64,000 nt of DNA from Bacillus sp. ISL-18 (lineage in GTDB: Bacteria > Bacillota > Bacilli > Bacillales > Cytobacillaceae): positions 957,438-1,021,437 of the forward strand of contig NZ_JAGGQG010000002.1 of NCBI RefSeq assembly GCF_018613415.1. The letters are read 5' to 3'. The notes under the pieces are model-generated. The model did no database searches and was not told the DNA's origin. It saw nothing but the letters and a program-made list of their open reading frames with translations. The translations under genes were made by a program, and so were the position numbers. Positions 44,578 through 54,836 of the stretch are shown piece after piece; within the stretch, counting starts at the first letter, position 1, and each line of letters begins with the position of its first letter.

Positions 44578-47500
44578 ATGAAAATTAAGTCTAAGAAAGC
44601 GATTAGCACCTTACTCACTTTCATAATGCTTTTCACCTCGGCACTTAACAACGTTGTTGCATTTGCAAGTGAAACATCTAACGAACGGAAAATTGACATT
44701 TGGGATTTTGGAGGAATTCAAACTTCAGGAGATTTATACAACAATATTATTACAGCGGATGTTCTTGACAGTAAACCTACCATTAAATCCGGTACATTTG
44801 TAACCACTGCATTTGGAGATTTAACCTTAGCCAATCCGGTTACAAGTGACAGGTCCTACTATTATGAGTCAGATGGCACTACCGTAGGTGTAAATTCCTC
44901 TGGTTTCTGGGGAACTCAAAAGTATAGTTATGATGACGGCTATAATGCAAACGGAGTTTATTACGCTAATGGTACGGGTGGTGCCGGGAGGAGGTTTTTG
45001 ACCCTTGATAATGTTGTAGCTGGGGATAAAATTACGGTTTATGGTGGAACGAGCAATGGAGATGAAACCCTTCACTTGGTTCACGCAGACGTAAGTGTAA
45101 GCGGTACAACTGTAACCGTAAAACCGGATGCTACACAAGTTCAGGATAGTACAGCCGCTTTTACTACATCTGCACAGAAGGTTGAATTCACAGCACATTA
45201 TTCCGGATCCTATCAAATTTATGTTTCAGCTGATAAAGGTGGAAAGCCTTATTTCCAAAGAGTGATGAGGACTCCTGGAGTTAAGGTAAGTGGATCTGTG
45301 AATTTAAATGGCAGTGATATTTCCGCAGGGTATGCACTTAATTTTACGAATCAGAAAACAGGCGATACTACAACCGTAAATGTTAAGACAGACAATACCT
45401 TTGATGCCGTTCTACCAACGGGCTATGATTTTATAGTTAGTTTAAAGAATATAGCCAGTTACAGAATTTCCGATGAAACCAAGGTCGTAAGCACATCAAC
45501 TTCTGATATTATGGCAGGAAAAAGTGCTAGCTTTGATGTTGTTGCAAACAAGCTTGTCACGATAAGTGGTAATATTAATGGCTTTGACAGCAGTTATGAT
45601 GTAAGTAAATTACAAATCAAATTTACTCCTCCAGCGGGAAGCCTTACCGCACCGGTTACAGCTATCGTTGATACAAAAAATAAGACATTTACTGCGGATG
45701 TTCAGGATGGAGTATCGTATACAGCCATTATTTCAGGTGTCAACGATTATGAAATTGTGGATGGCGGCAGTATAAATGTAAGCGCCGACACCGTTCAAGA
45801 TATTACAGTTGCTAAAAAATCAGTACACACTGCAAAAGGTTTATTCCAGGGATTATCCTCCACAGCTAAAATTTCAAGTATTACATTTACAAATGTGGAT
45901 GATGGATACATTTATGACGGGACTGTTTCAAATGGCGGTTACACAGTAAGCCTTAGAGATGGTGCGTATAACGTTACAGCTGTTTGTTCCGAGGATTATA
46001 GCACGAGTTCTCACGTTGTTATTAATGGGCAGGATACCACAAAGGATATTCTGTTTGTTAACAACACTGCACCGGAGCCCCTTGCCTGGGTTCCAAATTT
46101 GTATGTTGGCGACAGCTCGAAAACCAATAATTTCAGAACAGTTAAGGATGCTCTTGATGCAGCAGCCCGAATGAACCCAACAGATGAAGCTCATAGAATA
46201 ACCATTCATATCGCGCCGGGTGTATATAGGGCACAGCTTGTCATAAAAACTCCATATATTACACTTGTAAATTCTAATCCACATCCAACCAGCGATCCAA
46301 GTACGCAGGTTAAACTTACTTGGTATTACGGAATTGGGTATAAATATTACAGCATGGGGTCTGACGGCTTCTATCAAGCAGAAAATGCATTTGATAAGTA
46401 TTCCAAGAATATTGCCAGTAAATGGGGAGGCACTGTCTATCTCACCAGTACGGGAACAGACTTCAAAGCTCAAAACATCGTATTTGAAAATTCCTTCAAC
46501 AAATACATGACAGATGAGGAATTAGCAGATGGTGTAGAGCTTGCCAATATACCAACCGCAAGCCCAATAAATGTAGACAGAAAGTCTTTTACAGATGTCA
46601 CTTCAAAAGCAGCGACAGAAAGAGCTGCAGCTATGATTATCGAGGGAAACCGAGCAGAGTTTGTTAATTGTAGTTTCCTTGGAAGCCAGGACACACTTTA
46701 CACCGGTAGCAGCGCAACGAATAACAGTTATTTTAAAAACTCTTCTTTTATCGAAGGTAACACAGACTATATATTTGGTGACGGAAATTCAGTATTTGAT
46801 AATTGTATATTGAATTTCGCTGGTTATAGTGACCAGGCTGTAGGTGGTTATATTACAGCAGCAAGGGATACAGCAGCCTATGGATACTTATTTAGGAACA
46901 GTACGGTAACAGCTGGCAGTAAAAATATGCAGGCTTCAGGTTTCTTCGGAAGACCTTGGGGTGCAGGAGCAAGAGTAACCTTTTTGAATACCAAGCTTCA
47001 GAGTGATTCGATCATAAATCCTAAAGGCTGGACCGATATGAGCGGCCCACCTGAAAATGCGCATTATGCAGAATACCATACAACTTATAATCATTCAGCA
47101 GTAGATACATCTCAAAGAAGAGCACCTGTTATAACGGATGCACAAGCTGCCGCAATCAATGTTGCCGATTATTTTGGAGGGTGGACACCATCATCTTTTA
47201 CGGCTGACAGTGATACAGCTCCAACATTTAAGATTGATCCTTTCTTCACAACAGATGATGATATCAATCTACCTTATGTCGGAAATACCATTAGCTTAGG
47301 TTATGAGTTTAATAATTCAAATGATAATGTAAACGACAGTTCTTTAATTCAGTGGTACAGAGTAAGTCCGGATGGAACAGAGACGTTGATTAATGCAACA
47401 ACAGCGTATATTTCAAAAACTTACAAAATTACGAGTGCTGATGCAGGCTATTCTATCAAGGCTGTTGTTACACCGGAAACCGTGAATGGTATGAAGGGCA

Positions 47501-49575
47501 CACAGAGGTCTATTAAACTTGACAACCTGGTTAGAGTTGGCACATCCGGTGGTGGAGGAAATGAGATTCCGGATGGTCAGCGTGTAAATATTTATATAGC
47601 TGGTGATTCAACGGTTAAGACATACGGTCCAACCTCAGACACAGGTGGCTGGGGAGAATATTTACAAAGCTTTTTCAATTCGGATAAGGTGAATGTTGTT
47701 AACTATGCAAACGGTGGAAGAAGCTCAAGAAGCTTTATCAATGAGGGAAGTCTTGATAAAATTGATTCTACTATTAAATCAGGAGACTATTTGCTGATTC
47801 AATTTGGACATAATGATGAAGCAAATCAATCAGGATATCTTTTAGATAGATTTGTTTCTATGGGAGAACCGGATGCAAATGGGATTTATCCTTCCATTCC
47901 GGGTGTTAAAGAGGCAACACCGGCAAGTCTTTCCCAACAGTATGGCCCAGAATTTTATCCATATACAAGCGGTACCTTTAAGTGGTATCTGCAGCAGTTT
48001 ATTGATGTAGCAAAAAATGCAGGTGCAACACCTATTTTAGTTACTCCTGTCTCAAGACAATATTTTAATCCGGATGGTACCATAAAACCTCATCATGATG
48101 CAACGGATACCACAACAGGAACGGTTACAACTTCCAATAATGCTTATGTAAGAGCCGTTGAACAGCTAGGTACGGAGCAGGGCGTTAAAGTGATTGATCT
48201 GTTTGATTTAACAAAAGATTCCTTTGAAAAAGCATACAAGAATGACCATGCAGCCAGTAATGGAAGCTCTCCTTTAGCAAAGGTAATCATGAATCCTGCC
48301 GATTCAACTCACAATAATAAAATTGGCGGTTTTTATAACGGCGGTTTACTTGCCAAGCAAATACAGGGCCTTGGATATAACATCTCTAACTATGTTATTC
48401 CACCTGTTAGAGTAGGCGGTATAGACAATAAGAACAGCGTACAATTTGAAGTGGACGCACACAGTAAAGTAAATGTATATACCCCAGATGCAAGTGGTAT
48501 TTATACAAGTCAGCTAAATACTTATTGGACGGGTGAGACGCAGGATCTTATTGATCGTCTTTCTGCAGCACCTGTGGACCATACCGCTCCAGTCACAACC
48601 TCCAATGCTCCAACAGATTGGTCGAAAGACGACGTAACTGTGAAACTGGACGCTTCCGATAACGAAAGTGGTGTTGCCGAAACCTTCTATTCAATCGATG
48701 GGTCTGATTATGTGAATGGAACAACCTTTACAATCAGTTCCGAGGGAGATCATACAGTATCCTTCTATTCTATTGATCTGGCAGGAAATATTGAACAGGC
48801 TCATAATCAACATGTTCTGATTGATAAGACGGCACCTGTTACAACGGCTGCTGTTACCCCAACTCAACCGGACGGTCTGAAAGGGTGGTATAAACATGAT
48901 GTAAGCCTAAGTCTTAACGTTTCTGACAAACTATCGGGTGCGGCCAAAACGGAGTATAGCTTGGACGGTGGAATCACTTGGAAAACATACACTGAGCCGA
49001 TCGCAATCAATAAAGATGGAAAATATGATGTTAGCTATCGTTCATTGGATCATGCCGAAAATATGGAAAAGAAGCAAAGCATTTCTATTAATCTAGATGC
49101 CACTTCTCCTACTATCAATATGAGTGGCGTTTCGAATGATAGTTACAACGATTCAGTAGATATCAAACCGGTCATGGAGCTCAAAGATAATTTGTCCGGA
49201 ATTGACACAGCAAAAACAACAATAACATTGGATGGAAACACAGTAGAAAATGGGAAGACAATTTCTCTTTATACTCTCCCGCTTGGTCAGCACGAGTATA
49301 GCGTAAGAGCCTACGATTTGGCTGGGAATATGGAAAGGCAAGTTATTACGTTCCAAACTTCTACAAGCATCCAATCGTTACAGGAATTGATTACACGCTT
49401 TACGGAAGATGGATGGATAGATAATAACGGCATAGCTAAAAGCCTGGAGAGTAAGCTGGACGCGGAAAATTTGGCTGCATTTTTGAATGAAGTTCAGGCT
49501 CAAAGTGGCAAGCATATTTCTGTACAATATGCAGATTATCTCATCCGAGATGCTGAATACTTGTCCAATAAATAA
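44578..49575 (+). CDS. Secreted pectinesterase - rhamnogalacturonan acetylesterase fusion (CE8-CE12) with FIMAH tail
   Basis: A 1665-residue secreted protein with two catalytic domains. After the signal peptide (~1-31) come beta modules (~35-510), then a CE8 pectinesterase with GSQDTLYTGS (~702), NTDYIFGDGNSVFDN (~727) and FFGRPWGAG (~791). A spacer domain leads to a CE12 SGNH esterase with IAGDSTVKTYG (~1006), IQFGHNDEANQ and DSTHNN as the last block. Three Ig-like repeats (~1340-1590; start DHTAPVTTSNAPTDWSKDD) and a C-terminal FIMAH domain (~1600-1662) close it. It would remove both methyl and acetyl esters from pectin. GAGGGG precedes the ATG. Its 5' end and 3' modules are duplicated in the next gene. 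Confidence 0.92.
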   Translation: MKIKSKKAISTLLTFIMLFTSALNNVVAFASETSNERKIDIWDFGGIQTSGDLYNNIITADVLDSKPTIKSGTFVTTAFGDLTLANPVTSDRSYYYESDGTTVGVNSSGFWGTQKYSYDDGYNANGVYYANGTGGAGRRFLTLDNVVAGDKITVYGGTSNGDETLHLVHADVSVSGTTVTVKPDATQVQDSTAAFTTSAQKVEFTAHYSGSYQIYVSADKGGKPYFQRVMRTPGVKVSGSVNLNGSDISAGYALNFTNQKTGDTTTVNVKTDNTFDAVLPTGYDFIVSLKNIASYRISDETKVVSTSTSDIMAGKSASFDVVANKLVTISGNINGFDSSYDVSKLQIKFTPPAGSLTAPVTAIVDTKNKTFTADVQDGVSYTAIISGVNDYEIVDGGSINVSADTVQDITVAKKSVHTAKGLFQGLSSTAKISSITFTNVDDGYIYDGTVSNGGYTVSLRDGAYNVTAVCSEDYSTSSHVVINGQDTTKDILFVNNTAPEPLAWVPNLYVGDSSKTNNFRTVKDALDAAARMNPTDEAHRITIHIAPGVYRAQLVIKTPYITLVNSNPHPTSDPSTQVKLTWYYGIGYKYYSMGSDGFYQAENAFDKYSKNIASKWGGTVYLTSTGTDFKAQNIVFENSFNKYMTDEELADGVELANIPTASPINVDRKSFTDVTSKAATERAAAMIIEGNRAEFVNCSFLGSQDTLYTGSSATNNSYFKNSSFIEGNTDYIFGDGNSVFDNCILNFAGYSDQAVGGYITAARDTAAYGYLFRNSTVTAGSKNMQASGFFGRPWGAGARVTFLNTKLQSDSIINPKGWTDMSGPPENAHYAEYHTTYNHSAVDTSQRRAPVITDAQAAAINVADYFGGWTPSSFTADSDTAPTFKIDPFFTTDDDINLPYVGNTISLGYEFNNSNDNVNDSSLIQWYRVSPDGTETLINATTAYISKTYKITSADAGYSIKAVVTPETVNGMKGTQRSIKLDNLVRVGTSGGGGNEIPDGQRVNIYIAGDSTVKTYGPTSDTGGWGEYLQSFFNSDKVNVVNYANGGRSSRSFINEGSLDKIDSTIKSGDYLLIQFGHNDEANQSGYLLDRFVSMGEPDANGIYPSIPGVKEATPASLSQQYGPEFYPYTSGTFKWYLQQFIDVAKNAGATPILVTPVSRQYFNPDGTIKPHHDATDTTTGTVTTSNNAYVRAVEQLGTEQGVKVIDLFDLTKDSFEKAYKNDHAASNGSSPLAKVIMNPADSTHNNKIGGFYNGGLLAKQIQGLGYNISNYVIPPVRVGGIDNKNSVQFEVDAHSKVNVYTPDASGIYTSQLNTYWTGETQDLIDRLSAAPVDHTAPVTTSNAPTDWSKDDVTVKLDASDNESGVAETFYSIDGSDYVNGTTFTISSEGDHTVSFYSIDLAGNIEQAHNQHVLIDKTAPVTTAAVTPTQPDGLKGWYKHDVSLSLNVSDKLSGAAKTEYSLDGGITWKTYTEPIAINKDGKYDVSYRSLDHAENMEKKQSISINLDATSPTINMSGVSNDSYNDSVDIKPVMELKDNLSGIDTAKTTITLDGNTVENGKTISLYTLPLGQHEYSVRAYDLAGNMERQVITFQTSTSIQSLQELITRFTEDGWIDNNGIAKSLESKLDAENLAAFLNEVQAQSGKHISVQYADYLIRDAEYLSNK
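48566..48695 (+). repeat. 130-bp identical block, copy 1
   Basis: From CAGCACCTGTGGACC to TTCTATTCAAT the DNA is identical to 51313-51442 by direct reading. It encodes the start of the first Ig-like repeat; similarity continues at a lower level to the FIMAH end. Confidence 0.9.
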
Positions 49576-49609
49576 ATCATGATTGAAAAGTTTTGCTTAA
49601 CAGACTGTT

Positions 49610-49640
49610 CTCCCCCCTTAAATATGAGGGGGGAGCCTTT
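49610..49640 (+). terminator. Terminator after the fusion esterase
   Basis: CTCCCCCCTTAAATATGAGGGGGGAG forms an 8-bp G/C-rich stem followed by CCTTTCT. Confidence 0.7.
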
Positions 49641-49724
49641 CTAAAGTGGGTATTGGTTAATAAATTTACTAGTTTAATATATTGATGATTTAAAGTAGCT
49701 TCAATAGTTGAAAGGGGTTCAAGA

Positions 49725-52052
49725 ATGAAAATTAAGTCAAAGAAAGCAATTAGTACATTACTGACTTTCATCATGCTTATATCGCTAGCACTTAACAATG
49801 CTGTCGCATTTGCCAGTGATACATCCAACGACGGGACAGTAACAGCAAAAACTACTAACGGAACTCCAACGATTTGGATTGTTGGGGATTCGACCGTAAG
49901 CTCTTTTACAGATAATTACTTTTATCCAAGGTATGGATGGGGGACTCAGGTTGGAAATTATCTCGATAGTTCCTTCAACATACAAAATCTTGCCTTGTCG
50001 GGAAGAAGTTCAAAAAGCTATACAACTGACCCTGAGTATCAGACGATTCTAAGCGGAATGAAGAGCGGAGATTATTTATTAGTCGGGTTTGGCCATAATG
50101 ATGAAAAACCAGAGCAGGAAAGATATACAAATCCGAACGGAAGTTATTTGGATCCAGGATCATTTGCTAATTCCTTGTATGAAAATTATATTAAACCGGC
50201 TCAGGCGGCGGGAACTCAAGTAATCCTTTGTACTCCTATTGTTAGAAGAACGGATACAGGTGTATGGAGCAATGCCAATCTTCACATTACAGACACAGTC
50301 GGAGAGTATCTAGGTGGAGATTATCCACAAGCGATTAGGGATTTGGGAAAAACGCTTAATATTCCGGTAGTTGATATGACTAATTTAACTAAAAATCTAT
50401 ATGATGAACTGGGTCCAAGTGAAACTCTGTATCTCCATGCGTGGACCTCTTCAAAACCGGAAAGTGTGGATAATACACATACGAATATCTGGGGCGGAAG
50501 GTATAATGCATACCTTTTAACAAAGGCAATTAAAGATTTAGGTGTAAGCGGACTTGCGGAACATGTGATAAATGCTGCAGCGCCAACGAAAGCAGATACG
50601 CTAGTTTCTAATCCTAATTACCAGGAACCGCAATATATCGGTGAATTGCCGCAAAGTACTTTATGGGCAGATGATGGTATTTGGAAAGGTACGGTTTTTG
50701 GTGATATTGGCGGTAATCCAAGCACTGCAAATCAAACCCTTGAAAAAGATAGTGATGGAAATATGCATATTGCAGTAGCAAATAATAAGGGGAAAATAAC
50801 TAGTACAACTGATGGCATTGCCATGTACTACTTTAAAGTACCTGCAAACAGTACATTTACTCTAACAGCAAAAGCTAAAATTAATGGCTTTGATCTAAAT
50901 GATCAAGTATCTTTTGGCTTGATGGCCAGGGACGATATGTATATTGATCAAAATTTAAAATCCACCCTTGGTGATTATGTTGCCGCAGCACCTTTAAAGC
51001 TGACTAAGGCAGCGACAGGAGGATTTTGGAATAGTTTCGCAAGAAAGAGTGGTGTACTTACCCAAGGTGGAACAGCTGCTAACCCAATATCTGTAGGAGA
51101 CACCGTAAATCTTTCTATTACAAGCAATTCAGACGGCTATGCAACTAAATTTGGAAATGAAGAAGCTATCACTGGAGGGTTTGATTTTAAACTTACAAGC
51201 ATCGATCCAGATTACGTTTACGTAGGTATGTTTGTAGCACGTAATGCGGATATAACCTTTAGCGATATTAAACTGGTAGTTGACGGTATTGAAGTGACCT
51301 CAGCTGATACAACAGCACCTGTGGACCATACCGCTCCAGTCACAACCTCCAATGCTCCAACAGATTGGTCGAAAGACGACGTAACTGTGAAACTGGACGC
51401 TTCCGATAACGAAAGTGGTGTTGCCGAAACCTTCTATTCAATTGATGGCTCTAATTATGTGAATGGAACATCCTTTACAATAAGCTCCGAGGGCAATCAT
51501 ACAGTATCCTTCTATTCTATTGATCAAGCAGGAAATATTGAAGAAAAGCAAGATATTTCTATTAAACTAGATTTCACTGCTCCTACTATCGATATAACTG
51601 GTGTGGTGAATGATGGTTACAACGATTCCGTTGATATCAATCCGCTCATAGAGTTCAAAGATCATTTGTCTGGAATTGACTACACAAAAACAACAATAGA
51701 ATTGGATGGAAACACTGTAGAAAATGGGAAGACAATTCCTCTTTATACGCTGCCGCTTGGTCAGCACGAGTATACCGTAACAGCATACGATTTGGCTGGC
51801 AATAAGGTAAGCCAAGTTGTTACGTTCAAAACTTCTACAAGCATCCAATCCTTAAAGGAATTGATTACAATCTTTACGGAAGCCGGATGGATAGATAGTA
51901 ACGGCACAGCTAATAGTTTGGAGAGCAAGCTGGACGCGGAGAATTTGGCTGCATTTTTAAATGAAGTTCAGGCTCAAAGTGACAAGCATATTTCTGTACA
52001 ATACGCAGATACTCTCATCCGAGATGCTGAATACTTGTTGTCCAATAAATAA
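49725..52052 (+). CDS. Secreted rhamnogalacturonan acetylesterase (CE12) with FIMAH tail
   Basis: A 775-residue secreted SGNH esterase. The signal peptide (MKIKSKKAISTLLTFIML...) is nearly the same as that of the preceding gene. The CE12 domain follows at once: IWIVGDSTVSSF (~49) with the nucleophile Ser, LVGFGHNDEKPE and DNTHTNIWG (~248) with the catalytic His. Residues ~305-520 form a beta-rich module, perhaps carbohydrate binding. Two Ig-like repeats and a C-terminal FIMAH domain (~705-772) end the protein; the third repeat of the fusion protein is missing here. It deacetylates rhamnogalacturonan I. GGGG is before the ATG. Confidence 0.9.
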   Translation: MKIKSKKAISTLLTFIMLISLALNNAVAFASDTSNDGTVTAKTTNGTPTIWIVGDSTVSSFTDNYFYPRYGWGTQVGNYLDSSFNIQNLALSGRSSKSYTTDPEYQTILSGMKSGDYLLVGFGHNDEKPEQERYTNPNGSYLDPGSFANSLYENYIKPAQAAGTQVILCTPIVRRTDTGVWSNANLHITDTVGEYLGGDYPQAIRDLGKTLNIPVVDMTNLTKNLYDELGPSETLYLHAWTSSKPESVDNTHTNIWGGRYNAYLLTKAIKDLGVSGLAEHVINAAAPTKADTLVSNPNYQEPQYIGELPQSTLWADDGIWKGTVFGDIGGNPSTANQTLEKDSDGNMHIAVANNKGKITSTTDGIAMYYFKVPANSTFTLTAKAKINGFDLNDQVSFGLMARDDMYIDQNLKSTLGDYVAAAPLKLTKAATGGFWNSFARKSGVLTQGGTAANPISVGDTVNLSITSNSDGYATKFGNEEAITGGFDFKLTSIDPDYVYVGMFVARNADITFSDIKLVVDGIEVTSADTTAPVDHTAPVTTSNAPTDWSKDDVTVKLDASDNESGVAETFYSIDGSNYVNGTSFTISSEGNHTVSFYSIDQAGNIEEKQDISIKLDFTAPTIDITGVVNDGYNDSVDINPLIEFKDHLSGIDYTKTTIELDGNTVENGKTIPLYTLPLGQHEYTVTAYDLAGNKVSQVVTFKTSTSIQSLKELITIFTEAGWIDSNGTANSLESKLDAENLAAFLNEVQAQSDKHISVQYADTLIRDAEYLLSNK
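51313..51442 (+). repeat. 130-bp identical block, copy 2
   Basis: Identical to 48566-48695. The 5' ends of the two genes (from ~18 bases before each ATG to about codon 40) are also clearly duplicated. Confidence 0.9.
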
Positions 52053-52090
52053 ATCATTATCGAAAAGTTTAGCTCAACAGAAATATTTTT

Positions 52091-52122
52091 CTCCCTCTTC
52101 TTTATGAAGGGGGAGCTTTTCT
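52091..52122 (+). terminator. Terminator after the CE12 gene
   Basis: CTCCCTCTTC pairs with GAAGGGGGAG across TTTAT and CTTTTCT follows. Confidence 0.75.
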
Positions 52123-52325
52123 AGTAGCATTAAAAGAAAAAGCATATAAAACGAAACCTAAAGGCACGTCACATGGCAGTATGCATCGGGTATAAGATTG
52201 TTCATAAAACGAAAGTCGTTCTACTTCAGGAGTGTTCTTTTGAAGAGGAGTAGTCTAAAAAGAAATCCTTTATATGGTGGCCCCGGAAGTTAAAGTTCGA
52301 TAATAGAATTATTTTTTTAAAATAC

Positions 52326-52357
52326 AAAAAAAACTTGCATGGTCTGCAAGTTTTTTT
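52326..52357. terminator. Bidirectional terminator
   Basis: AAAAAAAACTTGCA-TGGTC-TGCAAGTTTTTTT. On the minus strand it may end the GH28 transcript, whose stop lies ~150 bases away. Confidence 0.8.
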
Positions 52358-52503
52358 ACGGATAAAATGAACTTGTACTGGGTCCTTCACAGTTTCGGAT
52401 TACATCTTTTTTGTATGATTTATTATTTAATGTTTTTCTAGAAAGGGAGACTCAGAACAGATGCTCTAGAAAAAGCAACGGAGTGGATTGTTCCATGGAA
52501 ATA

Positions 52504-54294
52504 TTATTTATTGGACGAATCAATAATTTTAAGATTTTCGTATATGCTGCCAGGCTGGAACATATCCCCGTCGTTTATGTTTACATTTTCTAGCGTAATA
52601 TTCTTTACATATTGGAAATACAAAGCTTTATCAGCATGCACTGTAACGTTTTTCATGACTAAACCATCAACAGGGCTTTCTTCTAGTCCTTGGAAGAAGG
52701 AAGCTTCTTGGGCACCTTCACAGGTGATATTTTCAATTGTAATATTTTTAATTGAAGGTGTTGTTTCATCAATGGTCCCTGTGTATGGAAGCGGAACTCC
52801 GTTCGATGTATAGTTAGAGTTAATATTAAATGCATCGCCTTCAATATTCTGCATGATGATATTGTCAAATGTAAGATTTTCAATGGTACCACCACGTCCA
52901 CGAAGGGTTTTCATCCGGATACCAATGTCGGTTCCGTCAAAGATGTCGTCTCTCGCGATAACGTTTCTCACGTCACCGGACATCTCACTACCGATTGTTA
53001 CGCCGCCATGTCCATGTTTCATAATGTTATTTCTGATTTCGATATTTTGGCTTGGTCTGCCAATTTGGCGACCTTCAGCATCTTTACCGGATTTAATCGC
53101 GATCGCATCATCACCAACATTAAATGTCGAACCAAAAATCTTTAACCCATCAACAGAGTCTGGGTCGACACCATCTGTATTTGGTGCATCAACTGGGACA
53201 GCTGGATTTTCAACGTGTACACTATCAATAACCACATTGTTGCTGTATAAAGGCTGGATAGTCCAAGATGGTGAATTCGTAATTTTTAGACCTTGAAGGA
53301 GTACATTTTCGGAATCCTTAAATTGAACCAATCTTGGGCGGGCAGTTTGAGTTGCTGGATTGGTAGCTTTTGGATTATCCCACCATAATCCCATATTAAA
53401 GTATACCGTTGTTTTAGCATCCGTGTTCGGGTCATATTTTCCATTGTTATAATCATATGTCCCAGCAAGGTTTACTTTTTTATAAGGATAACCGAATTCA
53501 TCGACTCCGTTCGAAGGCATTGCTTTAATTGGTCCTGCATTTCCATCGACTGTTCCTTCACCGATGACTTTAAGATTTTTAGCACCTTGGGAGGCAATCA
53601 AGCTTTGATAAGAGTGGAATGTAGTACCTTCCCAACGGTCTTCAATAACGGGATAGTCAGAAACGTCACGACTTCCAAGCAGGGTTGCATCCTTTTGAAT
53701 CTCAAATGTCATATTGCTTTTTAAAGTTAGAGGAGCAGAATAATATGTACCCGCTGGAAGTACGACAAGGCTGTTTGGACTAGTAGAAGCGGCATCAATG
53801 GCCGCTTGAATGGCCGCTGTATCTTTTGTAACACCGTCACCCTTTGCTCCAAAATCTTTAACATTGAAAACTTTACCTAATACATCAGTTCTCACATTTA
53901 CATGCGCGCTTTTGTTTGAATGATTACCTGCAGCATCTCTTGCTACAACTTTAAAACTATACATGGTATTTGGTTTTAAGTCTTTTATGGTAAAGTTGGT
54001 CATGGCGATACCATATTCATTTGGTGTTGAGCTTCCAACTAACTTACCATCTGCATAGATATCATAGGCTGATATGCCAGTGTTATCAGTAGATTTATCC
54101 CAGATAAGGCTTACAGATTTATATGTTGTTGCATAGGCATTAAGATTAAAAGGAGCTGTTGGTGCCTCTTTATCAACCGAGATTTGTTGTGCAGAAACTG
54201 GTGTAGCCAATGTGGATGCATATGGAAAAAACGTAGAGCAACCTAGAGCAAGACTTAGTGCTACAGTTGAATAAGCTTTTTTCTTTAATTTCAT
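52504..54294 (-). CDS. Secreted polygalacturonase (GH28) with fibronectin domain
   Basis: A 596-residue secreted enzyme. A signal peptide (~1-34) is followed by a fibronectin type III domain (~42-135, SVSLIWDKSTDNTGISAYDI) and a GH28 right-handed beta-helix. The catalytic signature is complete: PNTDGVDPDSV (first Asp), VGDDAIAIKSG (two Asp), GHGGVTIGSE (His) and GIRMKTLRGRGG (Arg and Lys). It hydrolyses alpha-1,4 galacturonan; the IGRPSQNIEI insertion and long loops hint at exo action, but this is uncertain. GGAGG precedes the ATG. Two cre boxes lie 98-143 bases upstream, so glucose repression is likely. Confidence 0.93.
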   Translation of the reverse strand: MKLKKKAYSTVALSLALGCSTFFPYASTLATPVSAQQISVDKEAPTAPFNLNAYATTYKSVSLIWDKSTDNTGISAYDIYADGKLVGSSTPNEYGIAMTNFTIKDLKPNTMYSFKVVARDAAGNHSNKSAHVNVRTDVLGKVFNVKDFGAKGDGVTKDTAAIQAAIDAASTSPNSLVVLPAGTYYSAPLTLKSNMTFEIQKDATLLGSRDVSDYPVIEDRWEGTTFHSYQSLIASQGAKNLKVIGEGTVDGNAGPIKAMPSNGVDEFGYPYKKVNLAGTYDYNNGKYDPNTDAKTTVYFNMGLWWDNPKATNPATQTARPRLVQFKDSENVLLQGLKITNSPSWTIQPLYSNNVVIDSVHVENPAVPVDAPNTDGVDPDSVDGLKIFGSTFNVGDDAIAIKSGKDAEGRQIGRPSQNIEIRNNIMKHGHGGVTIGSEMSGDVRNVIARDDIFDGTDIGIRMKTLRGRGGTIENLTFDNIIMQNIEGDAFNINSNYTSNGVPLPYTGTIDETTPSIKNITIENITCEGAQEASFFQGLEESPVDGLVMKNVTVHADKALYFQYVKNITLENVNINDGDMFQPGSIYENLKIIDSSNK

Positions 54295-54391
54295 AAAACG
54301 GCCTCCAATTTTTAATTTACTTCATTTAGTGGAATATCAGAATAATATACTTCTCAAAGCACCTTTCTTATACGACACCGTCCTTTCAAAT

Positions 54392-54405
54392 TGTTAACGT
54401 GTGCA
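54392..54405 (-). promoter_or_regulatory. cre-like box 1 upstream of the GH28 gene
   Basis: TGTTAACGTGTGCA (minus strand TGCACACGTTAACA) keeps the central CG and TGNANNCG half of cre; weaker than the neighbour. Confidence 0.55.
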
Positions 54406-54423
54406 TTTTTAAAAAAATAGAAA

Positions 54424-54437
54424 TGTAAACGTTAACA
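54424..54437 (-). promoter_or_regulatory. cre box 2 upstream of the GH28 gene
   Basis: TGTAAACGTTAACA matches the cre consensus TGTAARCGYTWNCA fully and is nearly palindromic. Confidence 0.8.
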
Positions 54438-54836
54438 TTTTCTTCCCTCAGATTCTACTAACTATTTAATCTATTTTCAATAGTTTTCTGAAAAATAAAA
54501 TAAAACGAGTCAAATTACCTATTCATACTTAGATGTCTACTGATGTAGGATATTTTTGCAAGATGAGGAAAGATACAACAGAGTAATATAATCCAACAAA
54601 AACGACTAATATTCACGAAATACTAGATAACATAAAACTTGAATTTTTTGCTCGATGGGAATAATTGACAAGTTATGTATCTCTTTAGTTTAACTGAAGT
54701 AAAAAACATAACCTTTGAAATAATGTTGGATAATAAAACGAACGGATGCTCGAACGTAACAAAGGGTTCATGCTGAGGCCTTTTTCTTGTGCGTGCCTTA
54801 AACACTGTGACACATAAACAAAAAAGGAGATATGAA

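Larger units (their letters stand above)
52053..52503. other. Intergenic region between convergent genes
   Basis: Two terminators (52091-52122 and 52326-52357) are present. The ~100 bases between them and the stretch 52358-52503 hold no gene that I can support; a 60-codon frame at 52411 overlaps the GH28 gene antisense and lacks any family signal. Confidence 0.6.
54295..54836. other. Divergent regulatory region
   Basis: The 540 bases hold two cre boxes (54392-54405 and 54424-54437) for the minus-strand GH28 gene. The part from ~54500 to 54820 is AT-rich; a 60-codon minus-strand frame at 54623-54805 has no family signal and is not called. I see no other gene. Confidence 0.6.

Noticed and set aside
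45928..46473. 181-codon minus-strand frame inside the fusion esterase.
   Set aside because: Cys/Ile-rich shadow translation with no start signal and no family likeness.
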